A DNA stretch of 64,000 nucleotides from assembly GCF_947172395.1 (NCBI RefSeq), contig NC_069092.1, positions 7,733,418 to 7,797,417 of the forward strand. Reading direction: 5' to 3'. The notes under the pieces are model-generated. The model ran no database searches and was not told where the DNA came from. It was given only the letters and a program-made list of their open reading frames with translations. The DNA is from Bicyclus anynana. Its lineage: Eukaryota; Arthropoda; Insecta; Lepidoptera; Nymphalidae. A program made the position numbers and the translations under genes. This document shows, one piece after another, positions 23,195-34,494 of the stretch; positions within the stretch are counted from its first letter, which is position 1; the number at the start of each line of letters is the position of its first letter.

Positions 23195-23301
23195 GATTAA
23201 CCTACCCAAACATTGGAAAACAAAGACTATTTTCCAGTTGCGGGCGTCGAACCCACGGCCTTGTAAAACGCAAGGTCACCCATTGCGTCACTCGGCCGTC
23301 A
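23195..23301 (-). mobile_element. tRNA-like SINE head
   Basis: On the minus strand, GACGGCCGAGTGACGCAATG (A-box region) and GTGGGTTCGACGCCCGCAAC (B-box region), followed by TGGAAAATAGTC. This resembles the head of a common lepidopteran SINE with a short body piece. It could be mistaken for a tRNA gene; the cloverleaf is not maintained. Confidence 0.6.
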
Positions 23302-23689
23302 AAAGTTGTATTGCACTTGCCGATTATGAAATAAGCTTCACGAAATTATAAAAGTTATTCAATCATTGTCAACGTCATGAAAACCATTTTATGATGTATC
23401 ATGATGTCTTCTGTAAAATTAATAGAAACTAGCCTTTAAGTACATCATCATTTTTCAAACGGGCAGCCTGCTAACTATTAGCTATTACAACATCAAGTAC
23501 GGTTATTAAATGATTTCAATCTTCACTGATCATTGCACAATCATATCCAATCGGCAAAGAGAGCATTTATTAATCGTTAATTGTAAACATTTCAGCGTCA
23601 AAATCAATTTTATCGTCAGTTAAACGACCGTTAAACCGATTAGTAAGAATTAAGAAAGAAAGTGTAAATCGATAATTTGTTTATATCAT

Positions 23690-24022
23690 ACTAGAAAATG
23701 CCCGTGACTTCGTATTTGTTGTAGACCTCCATAATCCGTTCCTTTCACAAAATCCTTTCTTAGCTGACGTCTACCTATAACTATAAACTGAAGCCTCAAT
23801 AGCTCGAAGAGGTGGTGGTTCGATCTCCGCCCTGTTGGTCTATTGTCGTACCCACTCCTAACACAGTCTTTCCAGACTAGTTGGAGGGGAATGGGAATAT
23901 TGGTCATATTAAAAAAAAAGATAGTTATGCCAAATATTCTTTTTAAAAAAAGACCTACCTCCCTGCCGAATGCAAGTTTGTAAGTCAAGCGGTTTTCGAT
24001 ATTTCGTGATGACTGACCCTTC
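23690..24022 (+). mobile_element. RTE-like/SINE tail split by SINE
   Basis: Left half TACTAGAAAATGCCCGTGAC... and right half ACCTACCTCCCTGCC...TTTCGTGATGAC match the intact order at 60403-60555 (CTAGCGGACGCCCGC ... CTACCTCCCTGCC ... TTTCGTGATAAG). The SINE sits between them. Confidence 0.65.
23790..23953 (+). mobile_element. SINE inserted in an RTE-like tail
   Basis: Same family as 13613. The A-box part is deleted, but the B-box-like GGTTCGATCTCC is kept, then TAACACAGTCTTTCC and AATATTGGTCATATT with an A-rich end. It splits an older retroposon tail: 23690-23789 on the left and about 23954-24022 on the right. Confidence 0.7.
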
Positions 24023-24179
24023 GCTTTTATATTTATAGATAGACGAGTATTATTTGTTTGGAACATAAGTTCTGGAAAATTAATATCACATGAAGGAAAT
24101 AATTCAGAAATCAGCAACCAAAGTATCCGACAGATGTATGTTACCCCATTTCGATATATCTCATACACGGATACATTAG

Positions 24180-25205
24180 TTTGTTTAGATAAGAGCGCCA
24201 AGAAACGGGAAAACTCGTACGTTTCGAATAACTGTAGGTTATTTGAGTTCAGACTGAGTAAAACGGTCGGTTCCCTCACAGTTTCGGATAAGGTTCTCGG
24301 GCCGTTGTCGTGTATACACGAAACGAAATTACCCAAGATATATGTCGACGGTACTAATTGGTACGAGCGAATTTCCCCCACGGTACGGTACGCATGCGAC
24401 CGGTCTGGTCTAACGGACCTCTAAACTCATTATCGAACAAGTAATCATCCAAAGTACCCATGAACCTCACGCTCGACACCAACTTATATTATTTATTTAA
24501 TCTCGAGTGCATCCCTCAAAATGGAGCACGGGATCGCGGAGTCGCCACGAGAATTTCCACTGAAATTTATTGTGCGCTTCACAGTGTTAGCGAGTTACTG
24601 CTTGTAGGAATTTATATTATGTCAGAGCCCATGCCCCTGCCATATAGTTACTTATACCTATACACTGTTCGGGGTTATCAGCATCACGACAGCGTGTGCA
24701 ATTGTGCATTGAGGTTTTCAATAGTGACTATTTTTTTTTCATTTTACTATTTTCCGCGAAAAACTGATGAATCCCACCCACCTGGATGTCACCCAGACCA
24801 GACAAATATTCAATTTACTCAATCAACGTAACTTAAAAAAAAATCGACTTTAATTAGGTATTACCATAATTCATGACATAACTTGACGTTTTAAAAGTGC
24901 TTGTAATCTAAGCTAATTGAAATAAATGAACTTAAGTCAAAGTTCATTTATTTTAATTAGGACTATGCCTTGAATGCTTTTTTTTCTCCTTGTTTCTTTA
25001 AAAAAATTTAAATCACATTAGCAAATTAACTTTAAATTGGTCAATTTATTGAATCAGTTGTTATCGTTACAATTTTCTTTGTGGCGACTTAGAAAGGGCG
25101 TGCTTTCGTGGCCGGGGGCGACCATGACTTCCCCGCCCTCGGAGCGCACTGCCATTGTTCCCCGGGCTTTATCGTCTCCGAACTCCGACCACGATCTATA
25201 TACGG
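24180..25205. other. Unique island(s), no gene recognised
   Basis: 24180-24425 is CpG-richer and open on both strands. 25085-25205 holds CGTGGCCGGGGGCGACCATG and CCCCGCCCTCGGAGCGC. No exon structure was seen. The 231-codon minus frame (23686-24381) runs through a SINE. Confidence 0.35.
24913..24960. repeat. Inverted pair within a short dispersed repeat
   Basis: Arms CTAATTGAAATAAATGAAC(TT) and AAGTTCATTTATTTTAATTA(G) match at 20 of 21 positions around a 6-base spacer. The sequence just left of it (TTAAAAGTGCTTGTAATC) belongs to the GTGCTTGTAA-type repeat also seen at 19905-19935 and, reversed, at 38830-38855 and 40245-40275. Confidence 0.7.
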
Positions 25206-25328
25206 ACAATTAAAATATTCTTTACGACTGACCCATTTTCCGTTTTGTAATAGGAAAATTTATCACGCCGACTGAATTGTATTTTATGTGTCGACTTTCG
25301 AACTTTCATAAACATAAAATGTTTAGAA

Positions 25329-25809
25329 CAGAGGTTCCCAAACTATTTTTTCTCATAGACCACTTTCGATTCAAGGTGGTTCCGGTGGACCACCTGCAGC
25401 TAAATTTTTACCATTTCCCAAGTTTCGAAAAAATGTGTATGACTATGGAAACTAACAAACTATAGAAATTTGTGTTGCGGCTCAGTTCCAAGCAAATTAA
25501 CAGTTTGTGAGTGAGTGAGAAAGTCATGAATTGATTTCTGAATTACCTAATTATTGTGCTGTGAGAAAAAAAGCAAATTTGGCCAAAAAGAAACTTTACT
25601 TTTTAACATCTAGGTACTTACAGCACAAGAATTAAAAAAATCTCACTTGTTTTATTTAGAAAATGCCCCATTCCGTATAAAACTTGATAAAATTTCATGG
25701 ACCCACGCTTACGAACCGTGAACCCCCACTTTTTGTTACGACAACGTAGACCCCTGTTGGGTCTCCTGTGGAACCAAGGGGTCCACCTGGAGCACTTTGG
25801 GAACCAATA
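25329..25809. mobile_element. hAT-like non-autonomous element
   Basis: The left end CAGAGGTTCCCAAAC and right end CTTTGGGAACCAATA share an inverted GGTTCCCAAA. The flanks GTTTAGAA (25321-25328) and GTTTACAG (25810-25817) match at 6 of 8 positions, a decayed 8-bp duplication. Inside are CATAGACCACTTTCG and the block GGGGTCCACCTGGAGC. The short protein-like frame at 25277-25465 is part of it. Confidence 0.6.
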
Positions 25810-26904
25810 GTTTACAGCAATAAACCATTATCTCAAATACATTCCAGTCTCAGCTGCTAGTCCGTTAGTTAGGAGACCTCAACGGTTGCTTGTTTTGCAC
25901 GCACCGCGCGAATGCTTGCCTTGGGTCATCTTGGTGACATTAAGCTAATATGTAATTGATTGGTTTCCCTGTGTACGGGAGCGGCACTTGCAGTGTGTAC
26001 TCCTACTATATCCTATACATGACGCATGCAAAAACACTAATGCCATAACGGCAATTCGACGCTTCCTGTAACATGAGTGGATACTTAATACTATTTGGCT
26101 TCGAATCGACATTTCAAGACTAATTAAGTAGCTTTTTTACTGAAACACTTTTTATATCACACATTAAACAAGTACATGACTGCGGATCGATTAAGATTAT
26201 TTCCGGTCCCACAAGTAGGTTTAGAATAAAAACATTAATTGATTGAAGTAAAAGCCGTAGTGTAATTAGGTCAATTTGAACCGACGAAACGTTAAATTTA
26301 CTTTTTTTAATTTATTATTTGATGCTAATCATCTGTAAGTAAATTAAAACTAACTTATTCATGCAGGTAATGCCACTCTTTTTAAATGCTCGTCCGTCAA
26401 TCTTTCGCAGTTGATTTATTTTTTGTCAAACAAAATCTATGCCACTACAAGCGATTTTATACTCAATGAAGTTCTATTTATAGTCGGGTGAGTGATGGTG
26501 TTAAATAAAAATAATAATCGGTGTTAACTTCCGACAAGTTAATCTCACGAAAGCTAGTAACGGTGAATAATTTTTTTGTACTACTAACCGTAAGCGCCGT
26601 TTGATTTGAAAAAGCTGAGTTTATTTTTAAAAAGAAAATATTGTACACAGATTGTTACGTGGGGAAATTAAAAATTCAAGGCCTTCTTTTTACAAGTTTC
26701 TTTTTATTTAAATTCACATGTGTGTCAGTGTGTTTGGGTCACGTAACTTTGGACCAGTTTTCATGAACGAAATTGTCTTCAATTTAATGCACGGTTGTAA
26801 ATTCATTAAAGTATCAATATTACTTACGAGTATATGTACTATATATAGTATGTGCTGTTAATAACTTCTGCTATAGTAAACCCTGTTTGCTCTCGTTAAC
26901 AAGC

Positions 26905-27182
26905 CTTTAGATAGTTTTTTTTTAGTTAGCCATATCTAACTTTAATAGCTGATTAGTTTGAAAGGACCTAGGTTAATTAATCTCAGTCCGTTAAACTATT
27001 GCAGTAGTCAGGGTTGAAGAGGACAGGGAAAATAATTTAAGTTCGTAAATATATCATGTACTATAACATGATATATTTACGAACTTAAATTATTTTCCCT
27101 AGGATTATATTTTTCCTAGGTCCTTTCAAACTAATCAGCTATTAAAGTTAGATATGGCTAACTAAAAAAAAACTATCTAAAG
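26905..27182. mobile_element. Foldback element with perfect 68-bp inverted repeats
   Basis: Left arm 26905-26972 and right arm 27115-27182 are exact reverse complements over 68 bp (ends CTTTAGATAG / CTATCTAAAG). Inside lies a second perfect palindrome, 27025-27059 with 27066-27100 (35-bp arms, 6-base spacer). The element is 278 bp. No clear target duplication was found. Confidence 0.85.
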
Positions 27183-27194
27183 AATCATCTTATT

Positions 27195-27390
27195 TTTAAC
27201 CCCTGGCGCAAAAAGAGGGGTGTTATAAGTAAGTGTCTGTCAGTCTATCAGTGGCGCCATAACTCCCCAACGGATGAAGCGATTTCTTGAATTTAGTTAT
27301 TTTTGTATTAAAGGTTACTATGCGCGAGTGTCTCTTAGGCATGTTTGATGAAAATGGTTGAGCCGTTTAAAAATGCTGTTGAAGGTGAAA
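27195..27390. repeat. Interspersed repeat (CAAAAAGAGGGGTGTTATAAG)
   Basis: AACCCCTGGCGCAAAAAGAG, GGGGTGTTATAAGTAAGTG and AACGGATGAAGCGATTTC, ending near GAAAATGGTTGAGCCG. It starts 12 bp beyond the foldback element. Confidence 0.5.
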
Positions 27391-28369
27391 ATGGAGAAGA
27401 ATAACCGAATATCTGCAAATATACTCGATACCGAATATCAAATGATAGCGCAATGAAAGAGACTTGATCGAGAGTGTAATTAATAATTTAAAAATCAAAA
27501 TTTACAATTTTATGCTATTTGGACTCTATTCTCTTAATAGTTTCCTGTGCCTAAATAAAAACAAAGCTTATGTTGCTCTGTAAGTTAGTACAATTAATAA
27601 TAATCTATAATAACATTCACTCAACAACTTTTTTTATACTGATGAGTTTACACTTCAAACGCCAATCGAACGTCGTACTTCTATTGGGGACGATCGTAAT
27701 GGAGATACACCTTTTATTATAGCACGTCAACTTTTTTTTATTCCTATACAAGTTGGACACTGAAAGTGTTTGTATGAAATATTAAAACACTTAAGCATTA
27801 ATTAGTGTCGCGTCATCTCGCTCCCCGTTATCGGCAAACGATTGAGCGTCTAAGTGCCTTGTTTAAGCACATATCGCGATTCATCATGATGTAGAGATAT
27901 CAAACAATCCAAGTGGGTAACACTTGGCGGCGCAAATTCATTCACCCATCGATATAAGTAACTGATTCATCGCCCGCTAACCGCGAACTAATTGTGATAC
28001 GATTAAATGATACAATTATTTTGTGTTATTGTGTTAACTAAAATATTTCACCGTAACTTATTCAAGATGCAGTTTAAAGTTGATAAGACATTTTCTTACT
28101 AGGTATAAATGACAGTTAACAAAAAATAATTAACATTTAGAATAAGGACATGAACACATTTGATCGACACTGTCTGGAATCTACTTTTTATTTCTAGGTA
28201 GAATAGGTATCTTACTTAACCCTAATTTTATAGATACAAGGGTTCACTTAATCATGTCAGTTATAAATCGCACACGACCTTCAGATATCACATCCCATTT
28301 CTCTCACATTTTCATCTTAACCTTGATTCTATGTATACATGTCACTTTTTACGCGGATTTCGATAATTT

Positions 28370-28860
28370 GAAACTCGCACGTATTTGAAGTGGAGCGACG
28401 TATTGCGGCCGCACGAAACGATGCCGACGCGAATCCCGTTGAGACGGACACCATTACCGCCCACCGCACCGCGCACGCGTAGAAAAACAGATCGACATAA
28501 AGATGTCGCGATGTGATAACACTGGATGGACGGTAGACAACGCCGCCTCCCCGCCATCAAGAGCGTCTATCTCACTTTCGGATCGGCCGCTTACCGCGAA
28601 TATCCAATTAGGTTCACACAAATCCCGGGATTGTATTGTAGTCATGCGTCCCCATCTTTGCATGCGGCGCGGCGGCCAATCGCAACTCATCAAACGGCGC
28701 TCGTAAAATGAACTTGAAACGCGGCACATAATACGAATCTGGGTAATTCGACGTTATTCGCATTTTTAATGTCATATTACATCGACCGTTACTGCACTGG
28801 GACATGCTTCTTCGAGAAATGATAAAATTCTGGCCGCGGCGGTCGACACAAATGTTTTCT
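28370..28860. other. CpG-rich island, no gene recognised
   Basis: The most CpG-dense unique stretch of the window: ATTGCGGCCGCACGAAACG, CACCGCGCACGCGTAG and CATGCGGCGCGGCGGCC. Short overlapping frames are open on both strands, as expected from base composition. It could be a promoter or enhancer. Confidence 0.4.
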
Positions 28861-28981
28861 TAACCCCGTTAAGCAATTTTCTCACTTTACGTGCCCTTGA
28901 GCGGTTTTAATTGCTCAGCAACCTCGATCCGAATAATGTGACATGTTGTTATAAAATACTTTTCTCTATTACAAGTACTAG

Positions 28982-29110
28982 TAGACGCCCTGGGATTTCA
29001 TCCGCGTATTTCCCGTTTCTGTCGGTATTCGAACGTGAAATATAGCCTAGGTTACTCGGTAAAAATGTAGCTTTTTAATGGTGAGTTTTGGAGTTAAATC
29101 GTAACGAAAA
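28982..29110 (+). mobile_element. Metulj-like tail fragment
   Basis: TAGTAGACGCCCTGGGATTT and AAATATAGCCTAGGTTACTC. The 3' end is lost or diverged. Confidence 0.5.
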
Positions 29111-29114
29111 ATAA

Positions 29115-30840
29115 ATAAAAATAATCTAATGTTATCTCTTTGTGATAGCTTGGATGAAGTCCTACAGAAGTACTTACTATGAAATTAGTCCAATTTAGAT
29201 GATCGATAGTATTTAATCAATTCACAAAAACCTTACTATGTGGATTAATTTAATGTAATTTTTGTTGTTAATTGTGAAACTACTATAACAATTTACAAGA
29301 GTTACAATTAACAGTACATTGTAATACGGAAAGTATTACAGAAGCTGCGTCTACAAAGAAGTAGCGTCGATTAATCTTTCACTTAATATATAGCTTATTA
29401 TTTAATTTAGAAGAACTAAAATAATTGTTGCTCTAGTTTAAAATCAGTTAACAATCGATTTTAGAACTCGCCAAGTAGTACGAATAAAGCGAACAGAAAT
29501 AAAGTAAAACAAATCCGCTCTAACGCGGCATAGCTGAACCGTTTTTCGCCTCGTTATCTAATTTTTTACTTGACGTTTTTCTTTGTTATAGGTTAAGTTA
29601 TTTTCAAAGTAAAATTCTTCTTGAAAATATAATCTTTCAGATATCTCACTTTGTACAAGCTTTTTCATTACTGTAATAGTGCTTTAATTCTAATTAATAT
29701 TTAACTTTATAGGATAAATTCGAATCTGAGTCTCAATTGTTAAGTTTTACTGAAAGAATGAAATAATAAATCCTAACAATAATTGTGACGTTCATCTTCA
29801 GTTTTAAATTTGGCGTAAAGAGAAACGAATATTCATTTAGAAAAAAGTTATTTTTAAATGGCATAGATTAAGTATATTAAGGACAAACATAAGGTTGCTA
29901 CCTACTCATTTATTAAATAAATAGTTTAATTTTAAAACACTAGTATCAATGTACATACCTACCCCAGGATGCGTGGAACATTTTTACAATTGGTTACTAT
30001 CAAGTTAATTTTCCGTAAGTAGCTTCATATTTTTTATTTACGAAAATTCTTGATTCTGGTTTATCTGGGTTACCAGGTATTAAAAATTTTTGAGCGTCAG
30101 AACGAGATAATGTACCACGCAATTGTAGAACATTGTTAAGTTGTATAACTATTAATTAACCAACAGTATAAAAAAATCTGGTTAAGAACCAATTGTAAAA
30201 ATGCTTCACGGATCCTAGGCTATAAATAAACAAAGAAAAAATAAATTATGCCAAGCTATGAGTGGTATAGTTTCAATTACTCTTCAAGTTGAACTAATTG
30301 TTGCATTAGTCAAATGCTATGGCATAGTGGTCCATTTGGTTTAAATATCCATGCGCCTAATTACACTGGCTAATATAGCAGATGGATTGCTACTAACAAA
30401 CCTTAACTACCTACTTTATGCACGAGAATATTTAAACCATCAAGAAAGTGTTGTGGGACGTTATATTTCTAAATAATCACCATGTAATGTGAAATGTCTG
30501 AAGAAAAATAAGTATTACACAACTATATGCATTCATGTCAGAAGAAATGAAGCGAACGACAGCTTACTGGCTTAATAAGATATTATGGGTCCGTCATCAA
30601 AGAGAAATAATTAATGGCTAGGCGTAGACTGTCCAGCCTGGTGGTTTTAATTAGCTTTTAAATTGAATGTATCACAGCAATCGCAAGAATTTACTATAAA
30701 GATTTTTAATTAATTGATTGTGTATATATAATCATATATGTATATATTCTGTAATATTGTACATCAAAATATTTTTGTTCGTTTGTCTATTTTCAACTTT
30801 ATCCCTAAAAAGGTGTTAAATACTTTTTTATTATTCTATA
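29115..30840. other. AT-rich sequence, nothing recognised
   Basis: No gene, repeat end or strong inverted repeat was noticed. Confidence 0.45.
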
Positions 30841-30844
30841 ATTT

Positions 30845-30945
30845 ATTATAATAACTGGTGCACAGAAACACGAACTGTGGTTTATGTTGCACTATGGTAA
30901 GAATTCAATTTTAATATGTATTTATAGAATAATAAAGAAAGTAAT
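30845..30945. repeat. Local dispersed repeat, copy 1
   Basis: TGGTGCACAGAAACACGAAC, TGTGGTTTATGTTGCACTAT and TTTTAATATGTATTTATAG. It pairs with 31850-31945 in the same orientation, about 1 kb away. Confidence 0.6.
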
Positions 30946-30997
30946 ATAAAAAAAAATCAAATTTGGTTAAATTCTAAAATGATGAAGAGGTAACACA

Positions 30998-31062
30998 CAT
31001 TAAAAAAAACATACGCGTTGTATTGAGAACCTCCTCCTTTTCTTTGAAGTCGGTTAAAAAAA
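30998..31062. repeat. CCTCCTCC dispersed repeat
   Basis: AACATACGCGTTGTATTGAG, AACCTCCTCCTTTTCTTTG and AAGTCGGTTAAAA. Other copies are at 8681-8700 (GGAACCTCCTCC) and 8850-8885. Confidence 0.55.
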
Positions 31063-31309
31063 CGAAATTTAGCTCAAAATTAGATTGCATCTTGAAGAGA
31101 TAAATTACTTTTTATCCCATTAAAATATCTAAAACCACGCGGAAATCACTTGCGTCCACCAGTAAATTGTAACTTACAATAAATTATGGTTTAATGATTT
31201 AGTAAAGACACGATATTAACACATATCCACATAATTTATTATTATTAAGCCATTGTGTTGACTATTATCTATGCTAATAATAATGTAATTTATTGCCAAT
31301 TAAAAGCCT

Positions 31310-31640
31310 TTGAGTCGAGCCATAAAGGCAGTGACCGGCCGCCTTTTACTTGTTCTATGGCTTCCACAAAGATTGCTTCTCGACGCATGCCATGCGCCTC
31401 GAGGATGATAATGTTCAGACGTTTCCTGTATTAAGCATCGACCTCTCTATTCTTAGCGGTCGCTAAATTAACATAAAATCTATTTAAATTTAAATCATTG
31501 CTTGATCTGTAGAGAGCAATCAGGAAACAATATGCCGAGTGATTGAATGCATTGGCAATCTCGACGCAGTGCGCCTGCGCCATCTAGATCCCGTCCGTGC
31601 CCACCTGTTTGCATAACGAGAAATGTCTTATTGGCTCGAG
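31310..31640. other. GC-richer unique island
   Basis: GGCAGTGACCGGCCGCCTTT and ATGCCATGCGCCTCGAGG between AT-rich flanks. No coding potential was seen; a possible regulatory element. Confidence 0.3.
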
Positions 31641-31849
31641 CCAAACTCTGTTCCTATCGGATCGTATTGCTTATTTCCTTATTATATACTAGAGTTGTAG
31701 GAATCGATAAATAGATTAGGCAGCTACGCAAACTGATTGATTTTTAAAATTTACTTGCTACCTTCTAAAGACACCACGATCTTTCTTTGTTTCTTTTTTT
31801 GTTTATTCTCTTTTTGTTTGTTTTTTTAGCTTTTAATATTGTATAAGTA

Positions 31850-31945
31850 ATAATAGCAAGTGCACAGTAAAACTGACTGTGATTTGTGTTGCATTATGTT
31901 TAGGCTTAATTTCAATATGTATCTTGTAGAATAATATAAAATAAT
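31850..31945. repeat. Local dispersed repeat, copy 2
   Basis: AAGTGCACAGTAAAACTGAC, TGTGATTTGTGTTGCATTAT and TTTCAATATGTATCTTGTAG. Same order as 30845-30945. Confidence 0.6.
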
Positions 31946-31987
31946 AAATAAATAATAATCTATACTTTATGGTTGGCTACTACAAAA

Positions 31988-32062
31988 TTAGGGAGCATAG
32001 ACTAAGAAACTTTCAGCTCTTAAAAAATGACAAAAATCTCTATACCGCAGGCTCTCGTTTTA
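31988..32062 (+). repeat. Copy of the GGACTAAGAAACTTTCA repeat
   Basis: GGGAGCATAGACTAAGAAAC then TTTCAGCTCTT, and ACCGCAGGCTCTCG. The open frame across it (31969-32172) has no support. Confidence 0.55.
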
Positions 32063-33318
32063 TGTCAATAATAATAACACACTGGCTGTGCCCTTCGGTT
32101 TCATTTACGAAAATTACATTCCCGTGGCGATATAAAGCCAATTCAAATAGTAGTAGAGCTTTGTGGAACTGACTTTTTACTAAGAACTACGATATATACG
32201 CTTATTTCCAAGCATCGCTGTGTTCAAATTTATGACGATATCTTTTCTTTCTTTTTGACGGCTTTCCTGCGAAGCATTGATCGGTTATAGGCGATTTTCT
32301 ATAAGCAAGCCTGCTAGTCCATCAACTCCTTAACTACGAGTATTTTCTAAAAAAAAATACGATATGATGTTTATCTCCTTGCTAACCTACCAGCACTGTT
32401 TATAATAATCACCTATATTCTCATTTTTTTTTTCATACTTTGACCTACTTTTTCGAACTTCGTTGTTGCTATTCTATTGTACGTACTATTCACTTTCTAT
32501 CTTCATTATTCAACGTTTACGTATGCAGGACATACCTATACTTGGCGTCGGTCACGTATACAAATTTGTATCTACAATTGACTGTGTTTGTCACACAACT
32601 GTTAATACAACTAAGCAAGTCTCGTAGCTTTAGAGAGTTATTTTGTAGAAAAATATATAAAATATCAGCGAAAAGTATTAAAGTCTAATAAAATTTATAG
32701 TGTTTATTATACGTCTGTGAATTTAATATGGTAGCGTAAATATATTTAAATTAGATTATTACGCGCGTTATAAACATACTACAAAATAAGTCCAATAAAA
32801 TACACACATGGAATAAAAGTTTTCAATTCACACGAGTCGTTTACTTAATAGTGTGCCCGGTCTCAGTATCGTAGATGAAATAAAAAAGAAATAACAGAGG
32901 TACGACTATACCATTATTTTTAAGTAAGTGCAAATTTAATCTTCTTTACAACATCCGTTGTACATCTAAACGTACTTAAATGTGCATAAAAATGTAGATA
33001 ATATGAACATGTAAATGATATCAGATGAAGAAAGAATATTTTATATTCTTTGCAGGCGACGTGATAGTGTCTATATAACTGACACATGAATAGAACTTAC
33101 TTCTCACATTGTGGTGGCGACGGGCGTTTCCTTTTTTCGTCTGCCGTTTCGCTAAATAAATTTAAAAATACTCAGACATTTTGCTTAATTAATATTAATA
33201 AGGCATTGATAAGACGCGTACTACATTCGGGGTAAAGTGGGTCGAGTGTCGGGGAACGGTAAAAAGTAACAGGATGACGTTTACGAACCGGTTCAAGATT
33301 TCGGTAACCGATGAATGG

Positions 33319-33360
33319 TTTTAAATAAAAAAAAAAAAACCTCTCACGCATCAGTATCCC
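33319..33360 (+). promoter_or_regulatory. Candidate TATA-like plus Inr core promoter
   Basis: TTTTAAATAAA at 33319-33329 sits about 31 bp before the initiator GCATCAGTATCCC (A at 33353), the canonical spacing. The A run between them makes the TATA-like match less meaningful. The sequence just before (33115-33310) is GC-richer than its surroundings. No coding exon follows that I can support. Confidence 0.27.
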
Positions 33361-33774
33361 AGTGTTTAAGTAAAGAGTTTAGCGATTATTTGTTAATTTC
33401 GCGAAATCGAGTGCGTTTATGTGTTTTTTCCTTTTATTTATTTTAAGATTGTGTACTTATAAAATTAACGATTTAGTGAAAATTATCTTTATTTTTAATA
33501 AAAAAGCTACACTGATGTTTCGGATACATGAGTCACTAAGCACGCACTACCAGAAAATATAACTGTACGTATGTCTTATGTTTACACTTCGTTGACTATG
33601 AGGTCGTTATTCTTTTGAGTCATTTGAGTTAATTTGACACTGCTATTATATCATTGGAGAGGTTTACAACGAGCAATAAATACATTTGAGTACAGTGCTG
33701 TATCTCTTTGCACTCATAAAGCGTAACTTTTATAATGCGAGCGGAATATACGAGTATCTAAAAATATTATAAAG

Positions 33775-34275
33775 AGGTAACATTTGATTTTTTGTTTGTT
33801 ACGATTTAACTCAAAATCTACTCTATCATTAGTAAGCTGTATCTTCAACTATTACCATAGGCTGCAATTTATCTCTGAATACCCATGGGAAGGGGAACAA
33901 CTTGGGTGACACCGCGGAGTTCTGCTATAGTAATATTAAAAGATAAGATAATAATTATAATTATAATAAGATAATATTAAAAGTAAGATTTTAAATTTTG
34001 TTTGTTTATTACTACTTAACTAAAAAAGTATCATTAGGACCTACATCGTCAGCAATTAATGTAGACTGTATTTTATTTTCGTATTCCCAAGGGAAAGGGA
34101 AAGGGAAGAGTTAAATTTTGTTACGATGTAACTAAAAACTACCCTACCGATTTTAAAAATTCTTTTAACATTGGAAAGCTACATCGTCAGCAATTAACAT
34201 AAGCTATATCTTGTCCCCATTTTCCCATAGAAACGGGAGCTATGCGATTGAAACCGCGTGGCATCAGGTAGTGGT
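33775..34275 (-). mobile_element. Cluster of three Metulj-like tails
   Basis: Three diverged minus-orientation copies in a row: about 33775-33932 (ends CACCGCGGAGTTCTGCTA), about 33985-34110, and about 34108-34272 (ends GAAACCGCGTGGCATC). The last two share ACATCGTCAGCAATTAA. This could reflect local duplication or repeated insertion. Confidence 0.55.
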
Positions 34276-34449
34276 AAAATAATACTAATTTAACATATTA
34301 AATAATGGATGAACTCCGAGCTGTAGACGTGTTATTTTCCATACATTTGCCGTAAGTGCTCCCCTAACAGCTAATACGCTGTAATGACATGTTATTTAAG
34401 AAGATTCACGAATTCCCATAGCGTAGAGTAAAGTGCACGGGTTACTGAC

Positions 34450-34494
34450 CTCTAGATCTCGGCTACTCGCTGCTCCCGCTAGCCGCCGCCTGTC
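34450..34494 (-). other. Candidate 45-bp exon, possibly 5' leader of the PAN gene
   Basis: On the minus strand a pyrimidine tract (TTCTTTCTTTGTTCTGCAG) abuts a 45-bp GC-rich segment that ends in GAG followed by donor GTCAGT. The first PAN-gene coding exon begins with an acceptor inside its leader, so at least one upstream non-coding exon must exist. This is the best-looking minus-strand candidate I found. Only one of three frames through it is open. Membership in that gene would imply an intron of about 29 kb, which is inference; it could also belong to another minus-strand transcript. Confidence 0.4.

Noticed and set aside
23225..23301. Possible tRNA gene on the minus strand
   Set aside because: A- and B-box-like blocks are present, but the cloverleaf is not kept and SINE body sequence follows.
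23686..24381. 231-codon minus-strand ORF, the longest in the window
   Set aside because: Runs through a SINE and a retroposon tail, has no domain, and is open by chance on both strands.
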